A DNA stretch of 64,000 nt, taken from positions 1 through 64,000 of the forward strand of contig NZ_NCXO01000015.1 in NCBI RefSeq assembly GCF_002104795.1, in the 5' to 3' direction. The position numbers and the translations under genes are program-made. Position 1 is the stretch's first letter; every line of letters starts with the position of its first letter. The notes under the pieces are model-generated. The model was not told where the DNA came from. It made no database searches and was given only the letters and a program-made list of their open reading frames with translations. Shown here piece after piece: positions 16,243 through 25,907 of this stretch. This stretch comes from Mycolicibacillus koreensis. Its GTDB lineage: Bacteria > Actinomycetota > Actinomycetes > Mycobacteriales > Mycobacteriaceae.

Positions 16243-18243
16243 ATGATCACTTCGGTTCTGGTCGCCAACCGCGGGGAGATCGCCCGCCGGGTCTTCGCCA
16301 CCTGTCGACGGCTCGGCCTGTCCACCGTGGCCGTCTACACCGACCCCGACGCGCACGCCCCGCATGTCGCCGAGGCCGACGCCCGGGTGCGGTTGCCGTC
16401 GGCGAACAGCTACCTGTCGATCCCCGACATCATCGCCGCGGCGCGTTCCGCCGGCGCTGATGCGATTCACCCCGGCTACGGGTTCTTGTCGGAGAACCCC
16501 GATTTCGCCGCTGCCGTCATCGACGCCGGGTTGATCTGGGTCGGCCCCCCGGTCGCGGCGGTGCAGGCGATGGGCTCGAAGATCGAGGCCAAGAAGATGA
16601 TGGCCGCGGCCGGCGTTCCGGTGCTCGACGAACTCGACCCGGCCACGGTGAGCGCCGATCAGCTGCCGGTTCTGGTCAAAGCTTCCGCCGGCGGCGGCGG
16701 GCGCGGGATGCGGGTGGTCGGTGACCTCGCCGCGCTCCCCGACGAGGTGGACGCCGCCCGCCGCGAGGCCGGCTCGGCTTTCGGGGACCCGACGGTGTTC
16801 TGCGAGCGGTACCTGCCCACCGGCCACCACGTCGAGGTGCAAGTCCTCGCCGACGCCCACGGCACGGTGTGGGCGGTCGGTGAACGGGAGTGCTCCATTC
16901 AGCGCCGCCACCAGAAGATCATCGAGGAGGCGCCCTCGCCGCTGGTCGAGCGGATCGCGGGGATGCGCGCCAGACTGTTCGAGGCCGCCCGGCTGGCGGC
17001 CGCCGCGATCGGCTACACCGGGGCCGGCACGGTGGAGTTCCTCGCCGACGACAACGGCGAGTTCTACTTCCTGGAGATGAACACCCGGCTGCAGGTCGAG
17101 CACCCGGTCACCGAGGAGACCACCGGGCTGGATCTGGTGGCATGGCAACTCGCCGTCGCCGAGGGGGCGGCGCTGCCCGCCGAGCCACCGGCGGCCACCG
17201 GACACGCGATCGAGGTGCGCATCTACGCCGAGGATCCCGCCCAGGATTGGCAACCGCAGGCCGGGGCGGTGCACACCTTCGACGTGCCCGGCGTCGCAGC
17301 CGAATTCACCCGTGTCGGGCGCGACGGCGGGGTTCGGCTCGACTCGGGTGTGTGCGCGGGCTCGACGGTGTCGATCCACTACGACCCGATGCTGGCGAAG
17401 GTGATCAGCTACGCCCCGACCCGCACCCAGGCGGCGCGGCTGCTGGCCGACACCCTCGCCCGCGCCCGCCTGCACGGGGTGCGCACCAACCGGGATCTGC
17501 TGGTGCGGGTGCTGCGCCATCCGGCATTCCTCGACGGCGCCACCGACACCGCGTTCTTCACCACCCACGACCTGGCCGCACTGGCCGCCCCGTTGGCCGA
17601 CGACGACGCGGTGCGCGCCGCCGCGGTCGCGGCCGCGCTGGCCGAAGCCGCACGCAACAGAGCCGACGCCACGGCGCTGGCCGGTCTGCCCAGCGGCTGG
17701 CGCAACGTGGTCTCCGCCGACCAGGTCAAGACGTTCCGCGACGACACCGACCGCGAACACCGGGTCGCCTACCGTCACACCCGCACCACGGTGCTGCTTG
17801 CCGACGACCCCGGCTACGCGGTGGACTCGGCGAGCCCCACCGCGGTGGTGCTCACCGACCCGGCCGGGGTGGCGCGCACCTTCTGCGTCGCCCGCCCGAC
17901 CGATCGGGACGTCTTCGTCGACTCCCCGCACGGCGCGGTGCATTTGACCACGGTGACACCGCTGCCCGAACCCGGCAGCGAGGTCGAGCCGGGCTCATTG
18001 GTGGCGCCGATGCCGGGCACCGTGATCCGGGTCGGGGCGGCCGTCGGTGACACCGTCGCCGCCGGACAGCCGCTGATCTGGCTCGAGGCGATGAAGATGG
18101 AACACACGATCAGCGCCCCCACCGACGGGACGCTGGAGGAACTGCACGTAGAACCCGGAACCCAGGTCGACGTCGGGACCGTCCTGGCCCGTCTGACGAC
18201 CTCCCCCACCCCGACCCCCACCGACGAAGGAGACCCCCAGTGA
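16243..18243 (+). CDS. accA2: Acyl-CoA carboxylase alpha subunit (biotin carboxylase + BCCP)
   Basis: 666 aa. ATP-grasp biotin carboxylase (about 1-445; GYGFLSENPDFA, ASAGGGGRGMR, EMNTRLQVEHPVTE), a linker domain, and a C-terminal biotin carrier domain with EAMKMEH, where the biotinylated lysine is K618. Start at ATG 16243 (MITSVLVANRGEIARR); an upstream in-frame ATG overlaps accD and is not supported. Its stop overlaps the next gene's GTG (GTGA). Equivalent to Rv0973c. Confidence 0.94.
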   Translation: MITSVLVANRGEIARRVFATCRRLGLSTVAVYTDPDAHAPHVAEADARVRLPSANSYLSIPDIIAAARSAGADAIHPGYGFLSENPDFAAAVIDAGLIWVGPPVAAVQAMGSKIEAKKMMAAAGVPVLDELDPATVSADQLPVLVKASAGGGGRGMRVVGDLAALPDEVDAARREAGSAFGDPTVFCERYLPTGHHVEVQVLADAHGTVWAVGERECSIQRRHQKIIEEAPSPLVERIAGMRARLFEAARLAAAAIGYTGAGTVEFLADDNGEFYFLEMNTRLQVEHPVTEETTGLDLVAWQLAVAEGAALPAEPPAATGHAIEVRIYAEDPAQDWQPQAGAVHTFDVPGVAAEFTRVGRDGGVRLDSGVCAGSTVSIHYDPMLAKVISYAPTRTQAARLLADTLARARLHGVRTNRDLLVRVLRHPAFLDGATDTAFFTTHDLAALAAPLADDDAVRAAAVAAALAEAARNRADATALAGLPSGWRNVVSADQVKTFRDDTDREHRVAYRHTRTTVLLADDPGYAVDSASPTAVVLTDPAGVARTFCVARPTDRDVFVDSPHGAVHLTTVTPLPEPGSEVEPGSLVAPMPGTVIRVGAAVGDTVAAGQPLIWLEAMKMEHTISAPTDGTLEELHVEPGTQVDVGTVLARLTTSPTPTPTDEGDPQ

Positions 18244-19406
18244 CCGACACCAGTTTCATCGAGAGCGACGAGCGCCGCGCCCTGCGGGAGGCGGTCGCCG
18301 CGATGGCCGCCAACTACGGCCAGGAGTACTACCTGGCGAAGGCGCGGGCCGGCCAGCACACCGACGAGTTGTGGGCCGAGGCCGGCAAACTCGGGTTCCT
18401 CGGGGTCAACCTGCCCGAGGAGTACGGCGGCGGCGGCGCCGGGATGTACGAGCTGTCACTGGTGATGGAGGAGATGTCGGCGAACGGCTGTGGGCTGCTG
18501 ATGATGGTGGTCTCCCCGGCGATCAACGGCACCATCATCTCCAAGTTCGGCACCGACGAGCAGAAGCAGCGCTGGATCCCCGGCATCGCCGACGGGACGC
18601 TGACGATGGCGTTCGCGATCACCGAGCCCGACGCCGGATCCAACTCGCACCGCATCACCACCACCGCCCGCCGTGACGGCGGTGACTGGATCCTCAAGGG
18701 CCAGAAGACGTTCATCTCCGGGGTCGACCAGGCGCAGGCGGTGCTGGTGGTCGGGCGCACCGAGGAAGCCAAAACCGGCAACCTGCGCCCAGCCCTGTTT
18801 GTGGTGCCCACCGACGCGCCGGGGTTCAGCTACACCCCGATCGAGATGGAGCTGGTCAGCCCCGAACGGCAGTTCCAGGTGTTCCTCGACGATGTGCGGC
18901 TGCCCGCCGACGCCCTGGTCGGCTCGGAGGACGCCGCGATCGCGCAGCTGTTCGCCGGACTGAACCCGGAGCGCATCATGGGTGCGGCCAGCGCGGTGGG
19001 CATGGGGCGGCTGGCCATCGACCGGGCCGTCGACTACGTCAAGACCCGTCAGGTGTGGAAAACCCCGATCGGGTCGCATCAGGGCATCGCGCACCCGCTG
19101 GCGGCCAACCACGTCGAGATCGAGCTGGCGAAGCTGATGATGCAGAAGGCCGCCACGCTCTACGACAGCGGCGACGACGTCGGTGCCGCCGAGGCCGCCA
19201 ACATGGCCAAGTACGCCGCCGGGGAGGCCTCGACCCGCGCGGTCGACCAGGCGGTGCAGTCCCTCGGCGGCAACGGTCTGACCAAGGAGTACGGGATCGC
19301 CGCGGCGATCACCAGCTCGCGGCTGGCCCGCATCGCCCCGGTCAGCCGGGAGATGATCCTCAACTTCGTCGCGCAGACCTCGCTGGGCCTGCCCAGGTCC
19401 TACTGA
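18240..19406 (+). CDS. Acyl-CoA dehydrogenase, second copy in the operon
   Basis: 388 aa. ACAD motifs: LPEEYGGGGAGMYE in the N-terminal domain, AFAITEPDAGSNSHR for flavin binding and QSLGGNGLTKEYGIA in the C-terminal domain. Starts with GTG overlapping the accA stop and ends with TGATG shared with the hydratase, so it is tightly coupled on both sides. Corresponds to FadE12 (Rv0972c). Two dehydrogenases in one operon suggest two oxidation steps on either side of carboxylation. Confidence 0.92.
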   Translation: MTDTSFIESDERRALREAVAAMAANYGQEYYLAKARAGQHTDELWAEAGKLGFLGVNLPEEYGGGGAGMYELSLVMEEMSANGCGLLMMVVSPAINGTIISKFGTDEQKQRWIPGIADGTLTMAFAITEPDAGSNSHRITTTARRDGGDWILKGQKTFISGVDQAQAVLVVGRTEEAKTGNLRPALFVVPTDAPGFSYTPIEMELVSPERQFQVFLDDVRLPADALVGSEDAAIAQLFAGLNPERIMGAASAVGMGRLAIDRAVDYVKTRQVWKTPIGSHQGIAHPLAANHVEIELAKLMMQKAATLYDSGDDVGAAEAANMAKYAAGEASTRAVDQAVQSLGGNGLTKEYGIAAAITSSRLARIAPVSREMILNFVAQTSLGLPRSY

Positions 19407-20221
19407 TGGACACCCCGGTCGACTACACCGTCGCCGACGGGGTGGCGCGGCTGACCCTGAACTCGCCGCGCAACCGCAACGCGCTGTCCCCGGCACTCAT
19501 CGATGGGCTGCACCGCGGTCTGCGCGACGCCGCCGCCGACGACGCGGTGCGGGTGGTGGTGCTCGGCCACACCGGCAACACGTTCTGCGCCGGGGCGGAC
19601 CTGTCGCAGGCCACCGGCGGGGACCCGTTCGACCTGGCCGTCGAGCGGGCCCGTGAACTCGCCGCGACACTGCGGGCCATCGTCGCATCGCCGCTGCCGG
19701 TGATCGCCGCGATCGACGGGCACGTGCGGGCCGGCGGGATGGGGCTGGTCGGGGCCTGCGACATCGCGGTGGCCGGGCCGGCCAGCACCTTCGCGCTCAC
19801 CGAGGCCCGCATCGGGGTGGCCCCGGCGATCATCTCGCTGACCCTGCTGCCGAAGCTGTCGGCCCGCGCCGCCGGCCGCTACTACCTGAGCGGGGAGACC
19901 TTCGGCGCCGCCGAGGCCGCCCGCATCGGGCTGATCACCGAGGCGATCGACGGGGCCGACGGGGCCGACGCGGCCGACGGGTCCGACGGGGTCGCCGCCG
20001 CGATCGACGCGCTCACCGGCCAGCTGCTGCGGGCCTCACCGCAGGGGTTGGCCGCCTCCAAGGCGTTGACCACCGCGGCGGTGCTGGCCGGGTTCGACCG
20101 GGACGGCGAGCGGCTGGCCACCGAGTCCGCCCGGCTGTTCGTCTCGGCCGAAGCCCAGGAGGGCATGCTCGCCTTCCTGCAGAAACGCCCACCGCGGTGG
20201 GCGCCGGATCCGGGGGCTTGA
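19406..20221 (+). CDS. Enoyl-CoA hydratase/isomerase family protein
   Basis: 271 aa, crotonase fold. NRNALSPAL, FCAGADLSQ (oxyanion-hole loop) and AGGMGLVGACDIAVA are visible. A low-complexity insertion (DGADGADAADGSDG, about 182-195) interrupts the loop after TEAI. By context it hydrates the unsaturated, carboxylated intermediate (methylglutaconyl- or isohexenylglutaconyl-CoA type). ATG shares a base with the preceding stop. Corresponds to EchA7 (Rv0971c). Confidence 0.9.
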   Translation: MDTPVDYTVADGVARLTLNSPRNRNALSPALIDGLHRGLRDAAADDAVRVVVLGHTGNTFCAGADLSQATGGDPFDLAVERARELAATLRAIVASPLPVIAAIDGHVRAGGMGLVGACDIAVAGPASTFALTEARIGVAPAIISLTLLPKLSARAAGRYYLSGETFGAAEAARIGLITEAIDGADGADAADGSDGVAAAIDALTGQLLRASPQGLAASKALTTAAVLAGFDRDGERLATESARLFVSAEAQEGMLAFLQKRPPRWAPDPGA

Positions 20222-20300
20222 CGGGCGTTCCGTCCGGCGCGCGACCTGGTTGCGCCGTCCCGGCTTGCTCTTGTGACGGTTCGTCGTAGGCTCTTAGGCC

Positions 20301-20879
20301 ATGAGCACGCCAGGTCAGCCCTCATCGCGCGCCGCCGACACCGACCGGTTCCACATCGCGCAGCTGCTCGGCGAGGCCGCCGAGCAGGGCCAGCTCGCCC
20401 CGGAGGACTACCGCGACCGGCTGTCGAAGGCCTACGCCGCACAGACCCAGGACGATCTGGAACGCATCAGCGCCGACCTGCCGTGCGCGTTCGGCAGCCA
20501 CCGCCCGGCGGGCGAGTCCAAGCCGGCGCCGTCGACGCTGCTGCTGGCGATCTTCAGCGGCTTCCAGCGGCGCGGCCGGTGGAACGTCCCGAAACGGCTG
20601 ACCACGTTCACCCTCTGGGGCGGCGGGGTGGTCGATCTGCGGTACGCGGACTTCACCTGCGCCGACGTCGAGATCAACGCGTACTCGATCATGGGCGGGC
20701 AGACGATCCTGCTGCCGCCGGAGGTGAACGTCGAAATCAAGGGCCACGGCGTGATGGGCGGGTTCGACCACGAGGTCAACCGCACCGGCACCCCGGGAGC
20801 GCCGACGGTGACGATCCGGGGGTTCTCGCTGTGGGGTGGGGTCGGGATCAAACGCCGCCAACGCAGCCGCGGGGACTGA
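20301..20879 (+). CDS. DUF1707 / LiaF-like C-terminal domain protein
   Basis: 192 aa. DUF1707 (SHOCT-like) lies at about 15-65 (FHIAQLLGEAAEQGQLAPEDYRDRL) and a beta-helical region like the LiaF/DUF2154 C-terminus at about 95-185 (FTLWGGGVVDLRYADFT, FSLWGGVGIKRR). There is no membrane segment. LiaF-type domains sense cell-wall stress in Firmicutes, but no role is proved for this family. TTGCTC-N16-TAGGCT places the start of transcription at or next to the ATG (8 bases), so it is probably leaderless. Equivalent to Rv0966c. Confidence 0.8.
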   Translation: MSTPGQPSSRAADTDRFHIAQLLGEAAEQGQLAPEDYRDRLSKAYAAQTQDDLERISADLPCAFGSHRPAGESKPAPSTLLLAIFSGFQRRGRWNVPKRLTTFTLWGGGVVDLRYADFTCADVEINAYSIMGGQTILLPPEVNVEIKGHGVMGGFDHEVNRTGTPGAPTVTIRGFSLWGGVGIKRRQRSRGD

Positions 20880-20881
20880 GC

Positions 20882-20896
20882 CTGCAGGGACTGCAG
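20882..20896. terminator. Short hairpin between convergent genes
   Basis: CTGCAG-GGA-CTGCAG forms a 6-bp stem with a 3-base loop in the 20-bp gap between the DUF1707 gene and the VWA gene. Plausible bidirectional terminator. Confidence 0.4.
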
Positions 20897-20899
20897 CCG

Positions 20900-22879
20900 T
20901 CAGCGCCGGTGCCGCCGGGCGTTGAGGTAGTCGCCGACCACCGCCGCACCGAGCCCGTCGAGATCGGGATCGATGACCCGCCCGCCGACCCGCCGGGCGA
21001 TCTGGTCGATGAACTGCGCCAGTCCCGGGTCATCCCCGAGACGGAAGATCGTCACCTGCGCGCCGAGACGGGCGATGTCGCCGAAGCCGCGCACGGTCAG
21101 CCCGACGGTGCGCGGGTGCGGCGGGTAGTCGAAATACACCTCCACCCCGTCGCCGAAATCCTCCAGGTGCGCGGTCGGCTCCCCGTCGGTGACGATCAGC
21201 ACCACCGGTTGGGCCCCGGGGTGGCGCCGCAGATGCCGAGCGGCCAGCGCCAGCGCGTGGTGCAGGTTGGTGCCCTGCTCGTAGATGCCCTCCAGCCCCA
21301 TCAGTTCCTCGGCGGTGACCGTGCGGGCATGGCGGCCGAACGCGATGATCTGCAGCGCATCGGAGCGGAATCGGGTGCTGACCAGATGGTGCAGCGCCAG
21401 CGCGGTGCGTTTCATCGGCACCCACCGGTTCTCCATCACCATCGAGAAGGAGGTGTCGACCAGCAGCGCGACCGCCGCCTGGGTGCGGGTCTCGGTCTCG
21501 GAAATCTCCACATCGTCGACGGTGATCGACACCGCCGCCCCCGCCGTTCGCGGCCCGGCGCCGGCTTGGCGCAGCACCGCGTTGGTCAGGGTGCGCGCCA
21601 CGTTCCACGGTTCGGTGTCGCCGAACTGCCAGGGCCGGGTCGCGCCGGTCAACTCACCGGCCGCGCCGGCGCGGCGGTGGTCGCGTTGTCCGCGGCGGGC
21701 CGAAAGCCGGTCGGCGACGTCGCGTAGCGCGGTCTGGCCGAGCCGGCGCATCGCCTTGGGCGAGAGCCGCCACTGCCCGTCGGGGCCGCGCCGGAAGAAC
21801 CCCTCCCCCAGCAGGGCGCGTTCCAGCTCGGCCAGGGCCCGGGCGTCGACGACGGCGTCGTCGCCGAGTTGGCGGGCCAGCGCCTCGAGGTCGACATCGT
21901 CCATGCTCGCACCGGGGTAGCTCTGGGAGAGCTGCTCGATGAGCTGCTCGAGTTCGCCGACGTCGGCCAACGCCTGCACCGCCTGCCCCATGCCCAGCGG
22001 GTTGTCCCCGGAGAACCGTTCGCTGCCGGTCCAGTCCTCCCCCGGTCGGGCGGCCTGCAGGTGGCTGTCGAGGCGGGTCAGCGCCTGCTGCAGCGCCGGG
22101 GAGCCGAACGCCTGCATGGCCAGCGCGTCGAGTTCGGCCCGCTGCTCGGGGCTGAGGCTGTTGCGGAAACGCTGGGCCGCCGCGGCACGCCGGGCCAGCG
22201 AGTCGAGCAACTCCTCGACGTTGGCGGGGTTCTCCGGGAAGAACTCGCCGTGGCGTTCCATGAACCGCTCGAAGTCCTCGGCGGTGTCCTCACCGCGGGC
22301 GTGGGAGTCCAGCAGCGCGTTGAGGTCGTCGAGCATGTCGGTGACGCGCTGACGGTCGGCGTCGGTGGCCCCTTCGAGCGCCTGCTTCATCCCGGCGAAG
22401 CGCTGGTCGAGCATCTCGCGGCCGAGCAGGTCCTTGATCTTCTCGTAGGACTCCCGCGCCTGCGCCGAGCGCCACTGGTAGTCGGCGAGCTCGTGGACCG
22501 CCTTGGCCGGCGAAGCGGAGAGCGCGCCCAGTTGCATCTCGGCGAAGCGGGCGTCGTCGTCGAGTGCGCGGGCCAGCGCCTTGCGCTCGGCCAGCACCGC
22601 GTCGTCGAGCAGCTTCTTGATGTCGGCCAGGGTCCCGTCGAGGTTGTTGTTGCGCAACAATTCCCGCCGGCGCCGGTGCGCCTCGGCGGCCAGTTTGTCC
22701 GCGCCGGGCTGCGCGGCGTTGCCGCGGCGCAGCAGTTCGGCCAGCGCCCGACGCGGTGAGGCGCCGGCCATGACGTCCTCACCGATCTGTTCGAGGGCAT
22801 CGCGCAGATCCAGCGGCGGCGCCAGCGGATCGGGCCCGCCGGTGTAGGCCGAGTATCGCGACGAATGCCGATCAGCCAT
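20900..22879 (-). CDS. VWA-domain protein, partner of a MoxR/Mg-chelatase-like ATPase
   Basis: 659 aa. A long helical N-terminal part with many charged residues precedes a C-terminal von Willebrand A domain with the MIDAS motif DTSFS (475-479) and VTDGEPT. Such proteins act with an AAA+ ATPase to remodel or insert cofactors into targets. The ATG at 22879 overlaps the stop of the ATPase gene by 8 bp; a longer frame upstream would lie inside that gene and is rejected. Corresponds to Rv0959. The target is unknown. Confidence 0.87.
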   Translation of the reverse strand: MADRHSSRYSAYTGGPDPLAPPLDLRDALEQIGEDVMAGASPRRALAELLRRGNAAQPGADKLAAEAHRRRRELLRNNNLDGTLADIKKLLDDAVLAERKALARALDDDARFAEMQLGALSASPAKAVHELADYQWRSAQARESYEKIKDLLGREMLDQRFAGMKQALEGATDADRQRVTDMLDDLNALLDSHARGEDTAEDFERFMERHGEFFPENPANVEELLDSLARRAAAAQRFRNSLSPEQRAELDALAMQAFGSPALQQALTRLDSHLQAARPGEDWTGSERFSGDNPLGMGQAVQALADVGELEQLIEQLSQSYPGASMDDVDLEALARQLGDDAVVDARALAELERALLGEGFFRRGPDGQWRLSPKAMRRLGQTALRDVADRLSARRGQRDHRRAGAAGELTGATRPWQFGDTEPWNVARTLTNAVLRQAGAGPRTAGAAVSITVDDVEISETETRTQAAVALLVDTSFSMVMENRWVPMKRTALALHHLVSTRFRSDALQIIAFGRHARTVTAEELMGLEGIYEQGTNLHHALALAARHLRRHPGAQPVVLIVTDGEPTAHLEDFGDGVEVYFDYPPHPRTVGLTVRGFGDIARLGAQVTIFRLGDDPGLAQFIDQIARRVGGRVIDPDLDGLGAAVVGDYLNARRHRR

Positions 22880-24269
22880 AGACGGTTTCGCCCTCACCGG
22901 AGTGTTTGTCGAGGCGTTTGGCCAGATACAGCGCCTCCAACGCCAGTTCCACCGCGGCGGCGCGCTGTCCGGCGGACTCGGCGCCGACCCGCGCGGCGAT
23001 GTCGTCAAGCACCGGCAGCTCGGGCAGCGCGGACAGCACCGCCTTGGCCGACACCCGTTCTCCGGTGGTCACCACCGAACCGGCCTCGACCGCGGTGACC
23101 AGGGCGCCGACGTCGATACCGCCGAGGACCGCGGCGGCGGTGTCGGCGACGGCCCGGCGCAACAGGTGCTCCAGCACCGCCTGTTCGCGGCCCTCCTCCC
23201 CGGACTCGAATTCCAGTTTGCCGCGCAGCACGTCGACGACGGCGCCCAGATCCACCACCCGCGCCACCGGATCGGACTCGCCGAGCACGGCCGCGCGGTG
23301 GCGTGCGGCGGCGGCGACGGTCTCGGCCGCGGCGATGGAGAACCGCGCCGACACCCCGGAGCGCTGGTCGACCGAGCGGGACTCCCGCAGGCTGCGGGTG
23401 AACCGGGCGATCACCGCCAGCAGGTAGTCGGGGACCTCGGCACTCAAGTGGGCCTCTTGGGCGATGACACCGACCTCGGCGTCGAGCTCCAGGGGGTAGT
23501 GGGTGCGGATCTCGGCGCCGAACCGGTCCTTGAGCGGGGTGATGATGCGACCCCGGTTGGTGTAGTCCTCCGGGTTGGCGCTGGCCACCACGAGCACGTC
23601 CAGCGGCAGCCGCAGTGTGTAGCCGCGCACCTGGATGTCGCGTTCCTCCATCACGTTGAGCATCGCCACCTGGATGCGCTCGGCGAGGTCGGGCAGTTCG
23701 TTGACCGCGACGATGCCGCGGTGGGCGCGCGGGATCAGCCCGTAGGCGATGGTCTCGGGGTCGCCGAGGCTGCGCCCCTCGGCCACCTTGATCGGGTCGA
23801 TGTCGCCGACGAGGTCGGCGACCGACGTGTCGGGGGTGGCCAGCTTCTCGGTGTAGCGCTCGCTGCGGTGGCGCCACACCACCGGCAGCTCGTCGCCGAG
23901 TTCCTCGGCGCGACGGATCGATTCCGGTGTGACCGGCGTGTAGGGGTGTTCGTCGAGTTCGGCGTCGGCGATCACCGGGGTCCATTCGTCGAGCAGCCCG
24001 ATCAGCGCCCGCAGCAACCGGGTCTTGCCCTGGCCGCGCTCCCCGAGCAGCACGAAGTCGTGTCCGGCGATCAGCGCACGCTCGAGTTGCGGCAGCACGG
24101 TGTCGTCGAACCCGAGGATGCCCGGCCAGATCCCGTCGGTGCCGGCTCCGTCGGCGAGAGCGGCGAGCAGGTTCTCGGCGATCTCCTGTTTGACGCTGCG
24201 TTGACGATGGCCGGCGGCGCGCAGCTCACCGACCGTGGTGCGGGGTTGAAAATCAGGTGCGGCCACCAC
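22872..24269 (-). CDS. AAA+ ATPase of the MoxR/Mg-chelatase ChlI type
   Basis: 465 aa. Walker A GERGQGKT (76-83), a Walker B-like VNELPDL, sensor loop ASANPEDYTNRGRI and an extended helical C-terminus. It likely forms a hexameric ring acting with the VWA protein encoded immediately downstream (8-bp overlap). GTG at 24269 is used; the next codon is also GTG. Corresponds to Rv0958. No cobaltochelatase large subunit lies nearby, so cobalt or Mg insertion is not implied. Confidence 0.88.
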   Translation of the reverse strand: MVAAPDFQPRTTVGELRAAGHRQRSVKQEIAENLLAALADGAGTDGIWPGILGFDDTVLPQLERALIAGHDFVLLGERGQGKTRLLRALIGLLDEWTPVIADAELDEHPYTPVTPESIRRAEELGDELPVVWRHRSERYTEKLATPDTSVADLVGDIDPIKVAEGRSLGDPETIAYGLIPRAHRGIVAVNELPDLAERIQVAMLNVMEERDIQVRGYTLRLPLDVLVVASANPEDYTNRGRIITPLKDRFGAEIRTHYPLELDAEVGVIAQEAHLSAEVPDYLLAVIARFTRSLRESRSVDQRSGVSARFSIAAAETVAAAARHRAAVLGESDPVARVVDLGAVVDVLRGKLEFESGEEGREQAVLEHLLRRAVADTAAAVLGGIDVGALVTAVEAGSVVTTGERVSAKAVLSALPELPVLDDIAARVGAESAGQRAAAVELALEALYLAKRLDKHSGEGETVYG

Positions 24270-24305
24270 TCCAACCTACGTGGGAGCGGCCGGACCCGTC
24301 GACGA

Positions 24306-25907
24306 TCAGTGCGCGAAGTGCCGCGTTCCGGTCAGGTACAGGCTGATTCCGGCCGCGCCGGCCGCCGCGACGACCTCCTCGTCGCGCACCGACCCGCCGG
24401 GCTGCACGATCGCGGTCACCCCGGCAGCGGTCAGCGTCTCCAACCCGTCGGGGAACGGGAAGAAGGCGTCGGAGGCGGCGACCGCCCCGCGCACCCGCTC
24501 GCCACCGCGCTCGACGGCCAGGCGCGCCGCGTCGACCCGGTTGACCTGACCCATCCCCACCCCGACGGTGGCGCCGTCGGCGGCGATGACGATCGCGTTG
24601 GACTTCACCGACCGGCAGGCCCGCCAGGCGAACGCCAGATCGGCCAGAACCGCCTCCTCGGCACGCGCTCCGGTGGCCAACGTCCAGGAGGCCGGGTCGT
24701 CGCCGGGGGCGTCGAGGTTGTCGCGCTGCTGCATGAGCAGCCCGCCGCTGATCGGGCGCACCTCGATGCCCGAACGCAGCGGCTCGGAGACCACCAGGAT
24801 CCGGATGTTCTTCTTCGCCGAGAGCACCTCCACCGCGCCGGGGGCGTAGGCCGGCGCGACGATCACCTCGGTGAAGATCGTGGCGACGTATTCGGCCATC
24901 TCGACGCTGACCTCGCTGTTGGTGGCGATCACCCCGCCGAACGCACTCAGGGGGTCGCAGGCGTGCGCCTTGCGGTGGGCGTCGGCCACCGAGATCGCGG
25001 ATACCGCGATGCCGCACGGGTTGGCGTGCTTGATGATCGCCACGGCTGTCTGCTCGTGGTCGAACGCGGCACGCCACGCCGCGTCGGCGTCGGTGTAGTT
25101 GTTGTACGACATCTCCTTGCCGTGCAACTGGTCTGCCTGGGCCAGCCCCGGCCACGCTCCGGCGTCGCAGTACAGCGCGGCCTTCTGGTGGGGGTTCTCG
25201 CCGTAGCGCAGCACCGCGGAACGGTGCCACGTCGACGCAGTCCACTCGGGTAGCGGTTGACGCGGCTGTTCGGGGGCGAGACAGGTTTCCATCCAGGACG
25301 CCACAGCGATGTCGTATTCGGCGGTGTGTCGGAATGCCAACGACGCCAGACGTTTCCGCTCTGCGAGGGTGAAACCGCCGGTGTTGACCGCGGCGAGCAC
25401 CCCGTCGTAACCGAGCGGGGAGACCACGACCGCGACGCTGGGGTGGTTCTTGGCGGCGGCCCGCACCATCGACGGTCCGCCGATGTCGATCTGCTCGACA
25501 CATTCGTCGATGTCGGCCCCGGAATCCACGGTTTCGCTGAACGGGTAGAGGTTGACCACCACCAACTCGAACGCGGCGATCCCCAGATCGCGCAACGCGG
25601 TGACGTGTTCGGGTTTACGCAGATCGGCGAGGAGGCCGGCGTGCACCTTCGGGTGCAGGGTCTTCACCCTACCGTCGAGGACCTCGGGGAATCCGGTGAC
25701 CTCTTCGACCGCGGTGACGGGGATACCTTTGTCGGCAATGGTTTTCGCAGTTGAGCCGGTTGACACGATCTCCACGCCGGCGGCGTGCAGTCCCTGGGCG
25801 AGGTCCACGAGACCGGTTTTGTCGTAGACACTGATCAGCGCTCGGCGGATCGGCCGTCGCGACGAGTCCGTCGGCTCATTCTCTGCAGCACGGGTGTCCA
25901 CGCTCAT
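24306..25907 (-). CDS. purH: Bifunctional AICAR transformylase / IMP cyclohydrolase
   Basis: 533 aa. N-terminal IMP cyclohydrolase domain ([31 protein letters not shown]) and C-terminal transformylase ([25 protein letters not shown]-like region). It performs the last two steps of IMP synthesis. ATG at 25907 overlaps the purN stop (ATGA), so the two purine genes are coupled. Equivalent to Rv0957. Confidence 0.97.
   Translation of the reverse strand: MSVDTRAAENEPTDSSRRPIRRALISVYDKTGLVDLAQGLHAAGVEIVSTGSTAKTIADKGIPVTAVEEVTGFPEVLDGRVKTLHPKVHAGLLADLRKPEHVTALRDLGIAAFELVVVNLYPFSETVDSGADIDECVEQIDIGGPSMVRAAAKNHPSVAVVVSPLGYDGVLAAVNTGGFTLAERKRLASLAFRHTAEYDIAVASWMETCLAPEQPRQPLPEWTASTWHRSAVLRYGENPHQKAALYCDAGAWPGLAQADQLHGKEMSYNNYTDADAAWRAAFDHEQTAVAIIKHANPCGIAVSAISVADAHRKAHACDPLSAFGGVIATNSEVSVEMAEYVATIFTEVIVAPAYAPGAVEVLSAKKNIRILVVSEPLRSGIEVRPISGGLLMQQRDNLDAPGDDPASWTLATGARAEEAVLADLAFAWRACRSVKSNAIVIAADGATVGVGMGQVNRVDAARLAVERGGERVRGAVAASDAFFPFPDGLETLTAAGVTAIVQPGGSVRDEEVVAAAGAAGISLYLTGTRHFAH

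Noticed and set aside
15919-17943. A 674-codon minus frame and another of 566 codons at 11708-13408
   Set aside because: Both mirror the carboxylase and AtuA genes, whose motifs are unmistakable on the plus strand.
22902-25253. A 783-codon open frame on the plus strand
   Set aside because: It lies opposite the AAA+ ATPase and purH, has no homology I recognise and is Gly/Arg/Asp-rich as expected for the mirror of a GC-rich gene.
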